Source: a virus
DNA length: 64,000 nt
Reading direction: 5' to 3' (one strand)
IMG/VR virus record: IMGVR_UViG_3300043446_003702
Span: 62,001-126,000 of that record
The translations under genes were made by a program, and so were the position numbers. Below are positions 54,041-61,560 of the stretch, piece by piece; position 1 is the first letter of the stretch, and each line of letters opens with the position of its first letter. The notes under the pieces are model-generated. The model was not told the DNA's origin and did no database searches. It saw nothing but the letters and a program-made list of their open reading frames with translations.

Positions 54041-54880
54041 ATGAACCGTTTTGAACAATTGATTGAATATGTAATCAATGACGAAGAGGCGAAAGCCCGC
54101 GAACTTTTCCACGACATTGTTGTGGAGAAAAGCCGTCAGATCTATGAAAATATCATGGCTGAAGAAGCCGAAGAAGATATTGAAGAAGCCAAAGAAGAAG
54201 AACTCGACGAAGGCGAAGAAGAACTAGACGAAGCCGAAGAAGACATTGAAGAAGGTGCCATGGGCGGCGATGCCAGTGACGACCTGATCGATGACGTGGA
54301 AATGGAAGAAGAATCTGACATGAACATGGAAGCCGAAGGCGACGAAGAAGAAGAATTTGACATTGGTGTCAGCGACGACGAAGGTGGCAGCGAACCAGCA
54401 ACCAAAGACGACATCATGAATTTAGAAGACAAACTGGACCAGTTAATGGCCGAGTTTGAAGACCTCATGGGCAGCGATGACATGGGTGACGGCGATGGCT
54501 TTGGTCCCGACGAAGGTGGCGACGCCATTGAAATAGACGACACAGACGAAATGGAACCCGGCATGATGGAAGCTGTGAGTCTCAAAGCAGCCCCAAAGCC
54601 CACAACCAGTGAAGAAGGCGGTGTAAACAAGAAGTCTACCTATGCAGCTAACAGCGGACAGGCAGGCATGGCCAGCCGTCCAGTTCACACTGGTGCCAGC
54701 GAAGGTGGACATCATGACACAGCCGCTTATAGAAACACCACAAAAGACTTGATCGGCAAAGTGGGTAACACACCTGCACAAGGCACACAAAAGCCTTCAG
54801 CAGCACCAAAGCCTAAAATGGGCGCCGGTAGCGAAGGTCAAAACAACAAGAGCCCACTTCCCGGCGGACGTAAGGGTTAA
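54041..54880 (+). CDS. Highly acidic prohead core protein (gp68-like position)
   Basis: A 279-residue protein with a short conserved N-terminal helix (FEQLIEYVINDEEAKAREL, then FHDIVVEKSRQIYENIM) and a central stretch (about 40-165) dominated by Glu, Asp and Gly, then a Gly/Ser/Asn-rich tail. T4 gp68 and related core proteins are small helical prohead components; this one has a long acidic extension, which could mimic DNA or keep the core soluble. A shift in base use (GAA/GAC-rich) over the acidic part explains a long Ser-rich antisense frame, which is not a gene. Lies just before the gp21 protease, the usual order. Confidence 0.75.
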   Translation: MNRFEQLIEYVINDEEAKARELFHDIVVEKSRQIYENIMAEEAEEDIEEAKEEELDEGEEELDEAEEDIEEGAMGGDASDDLIDDVEMEEESDMNMEAEGDEEEEFDIGVSDDEGGSEPATKDDIMNLEDKLDQLMAEFEDLMGSDDMGDGDGFGPDEGGDAIEIDDTDEMEPGMMEAVSLKAAPKPTTSEEGGVNKKSTYAANSGQAGMASRPVHTGASEGGHHDTAAYRNTTKDLIGKVGNTPAQGTQKPSAAPKPKMGAGSEGQNNKSPLPGGRKG

Positions 54881-54884
54881 TTAG

Positions 54885-55523
54885 ATGTCATCTAGATACC
54901 TTAGAGAAGATCTTACTTTTAGCCAAGCCAACATCCAAATCTTAGAAGAGGCGGATGTGGCTGGTAAAAAGCATCTCTACCTCAAGGGCATTTGCATTGA
55001 AGGCGACAAGCGCAATGCCAATGAACGTATCTACCCCCGACACGAAATTATCAAGGCAGTAGAAACCATTAACGAACAGATCCACAACGGTAACTCCGTA
55101 CTAGGTGAAGTGGACCATCCAGATGATCTAAAAATCAACTTAGATCGTGTGTGCCACACAGTTGAAGGCATGTGGATGGACGGACATGCTGGTTGCGGTA
55201 AGTTGAAGATATTGCCAACTCCCATGGGAGAATTGATTAAAACGCTGATCACGTCAGGTGTAAAACTTGGCGTCAGCAGTCGTGGCAGCGGCAACGTGGA
55301 CGACAGAACAGGACATGTAAGTGACTTTGAAATTGTCACTATAGATGTAGTTGCACAACCCAGTGCACCCAATGCTTATCCCACAGCAATTTATGAAGGC
55401 CTCATGAACATGAAGCACGGTCATAAGCTGATGGAAATGGCACGGGAGTCTGGCGAGAGCGACAAAGTGCAGAGATACCTCAAGAATGAAGTTAAAAGAC
55501 TCATTCGGGATCTCAAAATCTAA
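54885..55523 (+). CDS. 21: Prohead protease gp21
   Basis: A 212-residue serine protease of the T4 gp21 type: KGICIEGDKRNANERIYPR near 34-52, the catalytic His in GEVDHPDD (H78) and the catalytic Ser in KLGVSSRGSGNV (S131 or S132), followed by VTIDVVAQPSAPNA. It trims the scaffold and the major capsid protein during head maturation. Length equals T4 gp21 (212). A short gap after the core gene, with AAGG well upstream, means its translation may depend on the preceding gene. Confidence 0.96.
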   Translation: MSSRYLREDLTFSQANIQILEEADVAGKKHLYLKGICIEGDKRNANERIYPRHEIIKAVETINEQIHNGNSVLGEVDHPDDLKINLDRVCHTVEGMWMDGHAGCGKLKILPTPMGELIKTLITSGVKLGVSSRGSGNVDDRTGHVSDFEIVTIDVVAQPSAPNAYPTAIYEGLMNMKHGHKLMEMARESGESDKVQRYLKNEVKRLIRDLKI

Positions 55524-55535
55524 GGAGAACCAGGA

Positions 55536-56624
55536 ATGTTTGATGCAATCAAACCCCTGCTCGACAGCGGCCTAATTAACGAAGACGTTAGTAAAGAACT
55601 CAACGAAGCTTGGGAAGGAAAACTTAACGAAGCCCGTGAACAGGTACGTGCAGAACTCAGAGAAGAGTTTGCACAACGCTACGAGCATGACAAAACAGTG
55701 ATGGTAGAAGCCCTAGACAAGATGGTAACAGAAGGTTTGGCCGCAGAAATTGCGCAAGTGGCTGCTGAAAAGCAAGCACTGGCGGAAGATCGCGTTCGTT
55801 TCCAAGGCAAGATGAAAGAGTCAGCTACAAAGTTCAACAACTTTATGGTTTCTAAACTTGCAGAAGAAATTGGCGAACTGCGCAAAGACCGCAAGATGCA
55901 TACCGAAGGAGTGTCAAAACTTGAAAACTTCGTGGTGCAGGCATTGGCACGTGAAATCACAGAATTCGCCAAAGACAAACGTGATGTCGTAGAGACAAAA
56001 GTGCGTCTGGTACGTGAAGCCCGTGGCAAACTTGAAGCATTGAAGAGCCGTTTCGTAAAAGAATCAGCTGAGAAAATGAGTCAAGCTGTTAGTCGTCATC
56101 TCAAGGCTGAGTTGAATCAGTTACAAGAAGACATCAAAATTGCTCGTGAGAACAATTTTGGTCGCAGAATCTTCGAAGCGTATGCAGCAGAGTTCGGTGC
56201 TACCCATCTCAATGAGAAGGCAGAAGTCCGTAAACTGTATGATGTTATTGCTGAGAAAGATCAAAAATTGCGTAAAGCAATTGAACTCACCCAACACGCC
56301 AAAGTGGTGGTGGAGTCCAAAGAACGTGAACTGCGTATGATCCGAGAATCCAATGAGCGCGAAAGTACTCTGGATGAATTGCTGCGTCCCTTGAACCGGG
56401 AAAAGCAAGAAGTCATGCGTAATTTACTCGAAAGCGTTCAAACACCACGTTTGAAGTCAGCTTTTGAAAAGTATCTACCAGCAGTGTTGGAAGATAGATC
56501 TGTGAAAGCCCGTAAAGTAATTGCAGAATCTGTTACCGCAGTAACTGGTGATAAAAATACTGTACCCACGGTGTCGGAAGATCGCAGCAACGTGATTGAC
56601 CTCAAGCGCCTGGCAGGTCTTTAA
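55536..56624 (+). CDS. 22: Prohead scaffold (core) protein gp22
   Basis: A 362-residue, highly helical, charged protein with a short folded start (FDAIKPLLDSGLINEDV) and heptad-like Glu/Lys/Leu-rich stretches through most of its length, as in T4 gp22 (269 residues), the main scaffold around which gp23 assembles. It lies between protease gp21 and capsid gp23 in the canonical T4 order. AAGGAG precedes the ATG at 55536. It is expected to be degraded by gp21 after assembly. Confidence 0.9.
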   Translation: MFDAIKPLLDSGLINEDVSKELNEAWEGKLNEAREQVRAELREEFAQRYEHDKTVMVEALDKMVTEGLAAEIAQVAAEKQALAEDRVRFQGKMKESATKFNNFMVSKLAEEIGELRKDRKMHTEGVSKLENFVVQALAREITEFAKDKRDVVETKVRLVREARGKLEALKSRFVKESAEKMSQAVSRHLKAELNQLQEDIKIARENNFGRRIFEAYAAEFGATHLNEKAEVRKLYDVIAEKDQKLRKAIELTQHAKVVVESKERELRMIRESNERESTLDELLRPLNREKQEVMRNLLESVQTPRLKSAFEKYLPAVLEDRSVKARKVIAESVTAVTGDKNTVPTVSEDRSNVIDLKRLAGL

Positions 56625-56643
56625 TCTTAACAAGGAGACTTAA

Positions 56644-57840
56644 ATGTCACAAGAACTATTAGAAAGTCGTTGGGGCGAAACCAAAGAGGCACTGTTAGAA
56701 GGTCTTAATGGAACCAAACGCAATAGCATGAATGTAATCCTCGAGAATACACGTCGCTATTTGAAAGAGAATGCAAGTGCAGGTTCTACTGCGTCTGGCA
56801 ACATTGCCACACTTAACCGTGTGATTCTGCCAGTGATCCGTCGTGTGATGCCCACCGTTATTGCTAACGAGTTGGTTGGCGTTCAGCCTATGACTGGTCC
56901 AGTTGGTCAAATTCACACCTTGCGTGTGCGTTATGCCAACTCATTGACAGACAATTCAGCAGCCGCTACCAGCGTGAGTGCTGGTGAAGAAGCATTGAGC
57001 CCATTTAAAATTGCTCAAGCATATTCAACTGTGCCTGCAGGTACAAACACAGCTACTAACTATACTGGTAACAACACAGCTACCATGGAAGGTACTGGCG
57101 GTAAGCAAATTTCCGTTCAGATCTTGAAACAAGCCGTTGAAGCTCGCACACGTAAGTTGCAAGCTCGCTGGACATTTGAATCTGCTCAAGACGCACAAGC
57201 CATGCACGGTATTGACGTTGAAGCAGAAATCATGGCAGCATTGGCTCAAGAGATCACTGCTGAAATTGACCAAGAAATCTTGTTGTCATTGCGCTCATTG
57301 GCTGCCACTGAGTTCACATACAACCAAGCAACTGTTTCTGGTACAGCAACATTCGTTGGTGACGAACACGCCGCATTGGCAGTGTTGGTCAACCGTGTTG
57401 CTAACTTGATTGCTCAACGCACACGTCGTGGCGCTGGTAACTACGCTGTGGTTTCCTCTGCTGCTTTGACTGTGTTGCAAAGTGCAACAACCAGTGCATT
57501 TGCACGTACCACAGAAGGTACCTTTGAAGCACCCACAAACACCAAGTTTGTTGGTACATTGAACGGCTCTATGCGTGTGTTCGTTGACAGCTATGCTGCT
57601 GACACACAATCAGTATTGGTCGGTTACAAAGGTTCTTCAGAAGCTGACGCACCAGCATTCTACTGCCCATACATTCCCTTGATGAGCAGTGGTGTTGTGC
57701 TTGATCCAACAACCTTTGAACCAGTGGTGTCATTCATGACACGCTATGGTTACATTGAGTTGACCAACACTGCCAGCAGCTTCGGCAACGCTGGTGACTA
57801 TGTTGGTGAGATCGCAGTTTCCAACTTGTCATTCTCCTAA
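56644..57840 (+). CDS. 23: Major capsid protein gp23
   Basis: A 398-residue major capsid protein of the T4 gp23 family, HK97 fold. Typical segments are ATLNRVILPVIRRVMPTVIA near 54-73, VGVQPMTGPVGQIHTLRVRY near 78-97, KLQARWTFESAQDAQAMHG, AALAQEITAEIDQEIL and VLVGYKGSSEADAPAFYCPY. Shorter than T4 gp23 (521 residues) but within the range of aquatic relatives. AAGGAGACTTAA precedes the ATG. A strong terminator follows, as expected for the most abundant virion mRNA. Codons look biased towards those of highly expressed genes. Confidence 0.97.
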   Translation: MSQELLESRWGETKEALLEGLNGTKRNSMNVILENTRRYLKENASAGSTASGNIATLNRVILPVIRRVMPTVIANELVGVQPMTGPVGQIHTLRVRYANSLTDNSAAATSVSAGEEALSPFKIAQAYSTVPAGTNTATNYTGNNTATMEGTGGKQISVQILKQAVEARTRKLQARWTFESAQDAQAMHGIDVEAEIMAALAQEITAEIDQEILLSLRSLAATEFTYNQATVSGTATFVGDEHAALAVLVNRVANLIAQRTRRGAGNYAVVSSAALTVLQSATTSAFARTTEGTFEAPTNTKFVGTLNGSMRVFVDSYAADTQSVLVGYKGSSEADAPAFYCPYIPLMSSGVVLDPTTFEPVVSFMTRYGYIELTNTASSFGNAGDYVGEIAVSNLSFS

Positions 57841-57872
57841 TCAGAGAACAACTACCCAGGGATGGGAAGTTC

Positions 57873-57898
57873 AAAAAACCCGCTGAGGCGGGTTTTTT
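57873..57898 (+). terminator. Rho-independent terminator after gp23
   Basis: Stem CCCGC (57879-57883)/GCGGG (57888-57892) with a TGAG loop, flanked by A6 and T6, so the A/T runs extend the stem. Ends the capsid transcript. Confidence 0.9.
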
Positions 57899-57915
57899 GT
57901 TGGCTAAGTATTGCC

Positions 57916-58776
57916 ATGAGCAGATGGAACAATTTTTATAAAAACATTCGAGACCCCAGCTGGCCAGATTGTGCTAACGAACATGAGTTTACGACCCTAC
58001 CTAAACATATACAGCATGAAATTCTAAATAATTTTGGTGGCAGAGAATATGTTTACCTAACAACACAAGATCTATATCATTTGCCACTGAAATTGCCTGC
58101 TGATGATCTAGCCAGCAATGTTGATTATGATTTGGAATTTTTAGTGGCCAACGATTTTGTTGTATATTACAATCACTCTATAGAAGGCGGTGGAATTGAT
58201 ATAGGGCAAAATTTTCCTAGAATTATTCGTTGCCTGTACCCTGACAGAATTTTTGAACACGGTATGGAATGGGCAGCCGGGCACGGTGCCATTGGTTTTA
58301 GATTGTTGGCAGATGGTATTTGTAAAACCATGAACCTAGTAGAAAGCAACCAGTATGCAATAGATGCATGCAAAAAAACCATCAGCAACATGCCAGCAAG
58401 ATTTCAAGGCACAGTTTCAGTATCTCACACAGACACACTGAAAACACTAGACAACAAATTACAATTTGATTTAATTGTAGCCAATCCACCAACGTTTAAA
58501 ACTCATCTATATAATATCACCAATTTTGAACATGGCTCTATGCATGATTGGCATAGAATAAGTGTTGACAAAGACTGGCAAGCACATCAAGATTTTTTTT
58601 CTAATGTAAAAAAACACCTGTCGGCCAATGGTGTAATCTTGTTACAAGAACAAAAATTTGGATCCAGTGTGTTTGAGTTTGAAAAATTTATTGTTGACAG
58701 CGGATTAAAAGTTGTGTCAGCTTTTTTTGAAAAATTCAATCAGTACACTTGGTATTTGGAATTAACTCACAAATAA
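57916..58776 (+). CDS. SAM-dependent methyltransferase (NPP motif)
   Basis: A 286-residue class I methyltransferase. Motif I is at 121-127 (AGHGAIG), an acidic residue follows near 143 (LVES), and motif IV is N190-P-P (IVANPPTF). The NPP tetrad class includes N6-adenine, PrmC/HemK glutamine and RNA guanine methyltransferases; residues 1-110 could be the target-recognition part. I start at the ATG at 57916, because an upstream in-frame ATG at 57862 lies before the terminator. It sits alone between the capsid terminator and a gene on the other strand, so it is probably an accessory gene. Substrate not determined. Confidence 0.75.
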   Translation: MSRWNNFYKNIRDPSWPDCANEHEFTTLPKHIQHEILNNFGGREYVYLTTQDLYHLPLKLPADDLASNVDYDLEFLVANDFVVYYNHSIEGGGIDIGQNFPRIIRCLYPDRIFEHGMEWAAGHGAIGFRLLADGICKTMNLVESNQYAIDACKKTISNMPARFQGTVSVSHTDTLKTLDNKLQFDLIVANPPTFKTHLYNITNFEHGSMHDWHRISVDKDWQAHQDFFSNVKKHLSANGVILLQEQKFGSSVFEFEKFIVDSGLKVVSAFFEKFNQYTWYLELTHK

Positions 58777-58777
58777 C

Positions 58778-59950
58778 CTAAACTTTGAACCAGCTGAGAT
58801 ACTGTTCTATTTTCTTTGTGACAGACGCCCAGTCACCCATCGACGGTTGTCGGAATATTCTCACAGTGGGATACCATGGACTTGAATCACGGTCCAACAA
58901 CCAACGCCAATCAGTGGCAAACCACTGCAACATCAACCAAGTGGGTCTGCCCATGGCACCAGCCAGATGTGTGATGGCAGTGTCCACTGAGATCACCACA
59001 TCCAAGCAATTGATCAAGGCTGCTGTGTCTGCAAAACTTTGAATGGTGCCAGGATAGCGTGTTACTCCTGCTGCTGCCAGTGCTTCATCTTCCTCGCCCG
59101 CAACGTCTACTTGCAGGTTGATCCACTCATATTGTGGGTTGCGTCGTATGAGATCCAGCATGATCTCAAAAGGCACACCTTTGTGACGATTCAACCAGGC
59201 ATCTCTGCGACCGGACCATGAAAAGCCAACTCGCATGCGTGTTTTTGGACCCAGTCGCTTAAGCCAAGCAGAGGATTTGTCATGATCGGGTGATATGTAC
59301 TGCACTGTTTTAGGCAAGTTATCTAGGGTCACACCCAACACACCGGGTAAACTCATGATGGGAATCCAGTAGTCAAATTCAGGAGGTTCATCGGTGTAGG
59401 TGCCTATCCATGATATGACCTGGCTGGTGGCCAGCATGGGAATCAAACCCAGGGTGGTTTGGAACAGTACTCGTGCGCCTGCAGCATGAAGATTGCCCAA
59501 AAATCTGCAGAACTGTATGTTGTCACCATGACCCTGTTCACCTACCACCAGTATGGTTTTGCCTTTGAGATCCTCACCACTCCAGCGTGGTTGGCGGTGC
59601 TGAGGTTCTGTACCGGCTAGATGTTCATACTGCCAACGTGCTTCGTATGCTGGCCAACCACGAACATAGTCACCCATGATTAGATGGCTTACGGCCAGAT
59701 TAAATCGAGCAGTGGCATTGTTGGGATCCAGTATGATGGCATGTTCCAAAAATGGTATACCACGTCGGGGTTGCCCACACTCACGTAACACATTGCCATA
59801 ATTATTGAAAGCAGCAGCTGAGTCTGGGTCGTGGCACATGGCCAGCATGTAGCATTTGAGTGCTTGATCTGGACGATTTTCTCCGCGCAGTCGATTGCCT
59901 TCCTCAATGAGTCGAGCAGGATCTGTGATTATTTCGTTTGTGGATTCCAT
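58778..59950 (-). CDS. TPR-repeat glycosyltransferase (GT9/GT41-like)
   Basis: A 390-residue protein with TPR repeats in the first 125 residues (ALKCYMLAMCHDPDSAAA, AFNNYGNVLRECGQPRRG, ARFNLAVSHLIMGDYVRGW) followed by a GT-B domain: KTILVVGEQGHGDNIQFCRF near 138-157 and VVISVDTAITHLAGAMGRPTW near 325-345, the latter typical of the ADP-heptose transferase-like C-terminal domain. Such fusions modify cell-surface or phage-protein sugars. The gene is antisense to all its neighbours and meets the methyltransferase end to end (stop-to-stop, one base apart). I choose the ATG at 59950; ATGs at 59956 and 59971 overlap its late-like box. Confidence 0.85.
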   Translation of the reverse strand: MESTNEIITDPARLIEEGNRLRGENRPDQALKCYMLAMCHDPDSAAAFNNYGNVLRECGQPRRGIPFLEHAIILDPNNATARFNLAVSHLIMGDYVRGWPAYEARWQYEHLAGTEPQHRQPRWSGEDLKGKTILVVGEQGHGDNIQFCRFLGNLHAAGARVLFQTTLGLIPMLATSQVISWIGTYTDEPPEFDYWIPIMSLPGVLGVTLDNLPKTVQYISPDHDKSSAWLKRLGPKTRMRVGFSWSGRRDAWLNRHKGVPFEIMLDLIRRNPQYEWINLQVDVAGEEDEALAAAGVTRYPGTIQSFADTAALINCLDVVISVDTAITHLAGAMGRPTWLMLQWFATDWRWLLDRDSSPWYPTVRIFRQPSMGDWASVTKKIEQYLSWFKV

Positions 59951-59955
59951 GGACA

Positions 59956-59963
59956 TATTTACA
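59956..59963 (-). promoter_or_regulatory. Late promoter-like box (TGTAAATA) for the TPR glycosyltransferase
   Basis: One mismatch to TATAAATA, followed by five bases (TGTCC) and the ATG at 59950; predicted leaderless. Confidence 0.45.
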
Positions 59964-59997
59964 GTATACACTCAGTAGTTAAAGATTTCAACCTCTT

Positions 59998-60005
59998 CAT
60001 AAATA
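59998..60005 (+). promoter_or_regulatory. Late promoter-like box (CATAAATA)
   Basis: Seven of eight match to TATAAATA; predicted +1 at about 60011, the first base of a hairpin. Confidence 0.55.
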
Positions 60006-60010
60006 TTTGT

Positions 60011-60093
60011 GACGCAATTCGGCGTCTTATGCAGTGCTAACCCTCTGCGTAGCGGCTAGAACCCGCATTGGGCTTCTTTAAGGAGAAATCAAA
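60011..60093 (+). promoter_or_regulatory. Structured 5' leader of the 276-residue virion gene
   Basis: The predicted mRNA starts with GACGC-AATTCG-GCGTC (60011-60026), a hairpin at the very 5' end. GCAG/CTGC (60031-60034/60045-60048) and GCGG/CCGC pairings follow, then AAGGAG at 60080-60085, well placed for the ATG at 60094. A 5'-terminal hairpin could protect the mRNA from decay. Confidence 0.5.
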
Positions 60094-60924
60094 ATGGGAA
60101 GAGCTCTCAAAATTGCAAAATACGGCACCGCTCAAGGTGTAACATATCCAACGTCAACTTCAGTTAACCAACCTGCAGCCGCAGTCAATGTTGATGTTGG
60201 TTATCCCAACTTTGGATCTTTAACTGATCCAGTATACAACGCACCTGTACAAACTCTTGATGCTGCACAATATCTTGGTGTTGTTGGTGGCAGTCCTGCC
60301 AGCAGTGTTGCAACTGCTACCAATCCGCAGATTGCCGCAGTAGTGAACATTGCATTGCAAGACGGTACCAGCACCACTGCTGGCGCCGGTCGCATCATCC
60401 GTCAAAAAGGTGCACACAAATTCTTGGTGGCTTACACAGCCAGCACCACAGCTGACGGTAGTTTTATTGTGGGACAAGCATATCAAATTGCTGTAGTGGG
60501 CACCACTGACTGGGCTGCTGCTGGCGCCAAAGGGAGTCCAGTGGCCGCTGGTGACATTTTTACTGCAACCAGCGTGGGCGGAGCAGGCACAGGTGAAGCA
60601 TACCCAGTGGACATCTGTGTGTTGAGCAACACTGCAACACCAGCTGCTGGTTACATGAGTATTGCTTACAGCACTGGTGACAGTTCAGCTGTTTACGCCA
60701 GCTACATCACCAACAAGTGGGTGCGTGACTGGAATGGCATGACCTATGGTAACTATGCTGATACCAACTATGGTACTAACACTCAAAGCAGTGAAAACTA
60801 CTATGCTGCCAACTTCTTCACAGACGAAGGCACAGTTACATGGAGTGGTGCAGAAATTGTCAACAGTGCTTATGCACAAAACGGCACAGTGCAATTGGCT
60901 CAAATTGCCAGCGTTACTTCTTAA
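60094..60924 (+). CDS. Virion structural protein, possibly abundant
   Basis: A 276-residue protein starting GRALKIAKYGTAQG, rich in Ala, Thr, Gly and Val. A segment (FIVGQAYQIAVVGTTDW...AAGDIFTATSVG) matches, in pattern, the Gq-Y-i modules of the giant protein. I recall similar virion proteins in aquatic T4-like phages, with capsid-decoration or fibre roles suggested but not shown. The strong leader (late box, 5' hairpin, AAGGAG) suggests high expression. A hairpin follows the stop. Confidence 0.65.
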   Translation: MGRALKIAKYGTAQGVTYPTSTSVNQPAAAVNVDVGYPNFGSLTDPVYNAPVQTLDAAQYLGVVGGSPASSVATATNPQIAAVVNIALQDGTSTTAGAGRIIRQKGAHKFLVAYTASTTADGSFIVGQAYQIAVVGTTDWAAAGAKGSPVAAGDIFTATSVGGAGTGEAYPVDICVLSNTATPAAGYMSIAYSTGDSSAVYASYITNKWVRDWNGMTYGNYADTNYGTNTQSSENYYAANFFTDEGTVTWSGAEIVNSAYAQNGTVQLAQIASVTS

Positions 60925-60942
60925 TTTGTAAAGTGTTAGAGT

Positions 60943-60965
60943 CCTCCCAGCTACATACTGGGAGG
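60943..60965 (+). promoter_or_regulatory. Hairpin hiding the next ribosome binding site
   Basis: CCTCCCAG (60943-60950) pairs with CTGGGAGG (60958-60965) around a seven-base loop. The right arm contains GGGAGG, the Shine-Dalgarno sequence for the ATG at 60973. No U-run follows, so it is more likely a translational control or mRNA 3' stabiliser than a terminator. Confidence 0.6.
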
Positions 60966-60972
60966 ATTTCTT

Positions 60973-61560
60973 ATGAGTGCAGCATTTGTTTTGGGCAACG
61001 GCGTTAGCCGTTTGAGTGTTGATTTATCTGTGTTGAAACAGCGTGGGCGTGTGTACGGGTGCAACGCCTTGTACCGAGAATTTGCGCCAGATGTGTTGGT
61101 CAGTACCGACAAGGGCATAGCACATGCCATACAACACACTGGATATGCACAACAGCATGTAATGTACACACGCAAACCTTTACCAGGGCTGGGTGCAAGA
61201 TCAGTGCCGCAAAACTACTACGGATTCAGTTCAGGACCCATAGCAGTGGGCTTGGCAGCCCTGGATCAACATCTAGCAGTGTATCTCATAGGATTTGACA
61301 TGGGGCCCACTGCTACCAATCGTTTCAACAATGTGTATGCTGACACAGAATTTTATAAAAAAAGCTCGTCCAATCCCACGTTTACTGGCAACTGGGTGCG
61401 GCAACTAGTCACAATAGCCCGGGATTTCCCTACAACCAGTTTTCATCGAGTTGTTGGTGAATCAACAGCACAAATACAAGAGTTGCAGGGTATAAAAAAC
61501 ATGCAGCACATGGCCATGGCTGACTTCTTAGACCGTATAAATAACGTAAAGGATTTCTAA
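60973..61560 (+). CDS. Unknown protein, possibly a nucleotide-sugar-binding glycosyltransferase
   Basis: A 195-residue protein with an N-terminal Gly-rich turn (AAFVLGNGVSRL), then VYGCNALYREFAPDVLVSTD and a central YLIGFDMGP strand. The GNG-S-R start, C-N-A-L-Y-R segment and GFD strand recall sialyltransferase-like (GT42/MAF-type) enzymes, but I cannot confirm this. It lies between two virion genes and its ribosome binding site is inside a hairpin. The late box TATAAATA at 61536 lies in its last codons. Length is short for a full glycosyltransferase. Confidence 0.55.
   Translation: MSAAFVLGNGVSRLSVDLSVLKQRGRVYGCNALYREFAPDVLVSTDKGIAHAIQHTGYAQQHVMYTRKPLPGLGARSVPQNYYGFSSGPIAVGLAALDQHLAVYLIGFDMGPTATNRFNNVYADTEFYKKSSSNPTFTGNWVRQLVTIARDFPTTSFHRVVGESTAQIQELQGIKNMQHMAMADFLDRINNVKDF
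61536..61543 (+). promoter_or_regulatory. Late promoter box (TATAAATA) before a fibre gene
   Basis: Perfect box; predicted +1 about 61549, directly at AAGGA, giving a 12-base leader before the ATG at 61561. Confidence 0.6.

Noticed and set aside
54142-54630. 162-residue Ser-rich minus-strand frame
   Set aside because: It is the mirror image of the Glu/Asp-rich core protein gene; the composition explains the long open frame.
57862-57915. Upstream ATG for the methyltransferase
   Set aside because: The in-frame ATG at 57862 would run the coding region through the gp23 terminator hairpin; the ATG at 57916 follows it.
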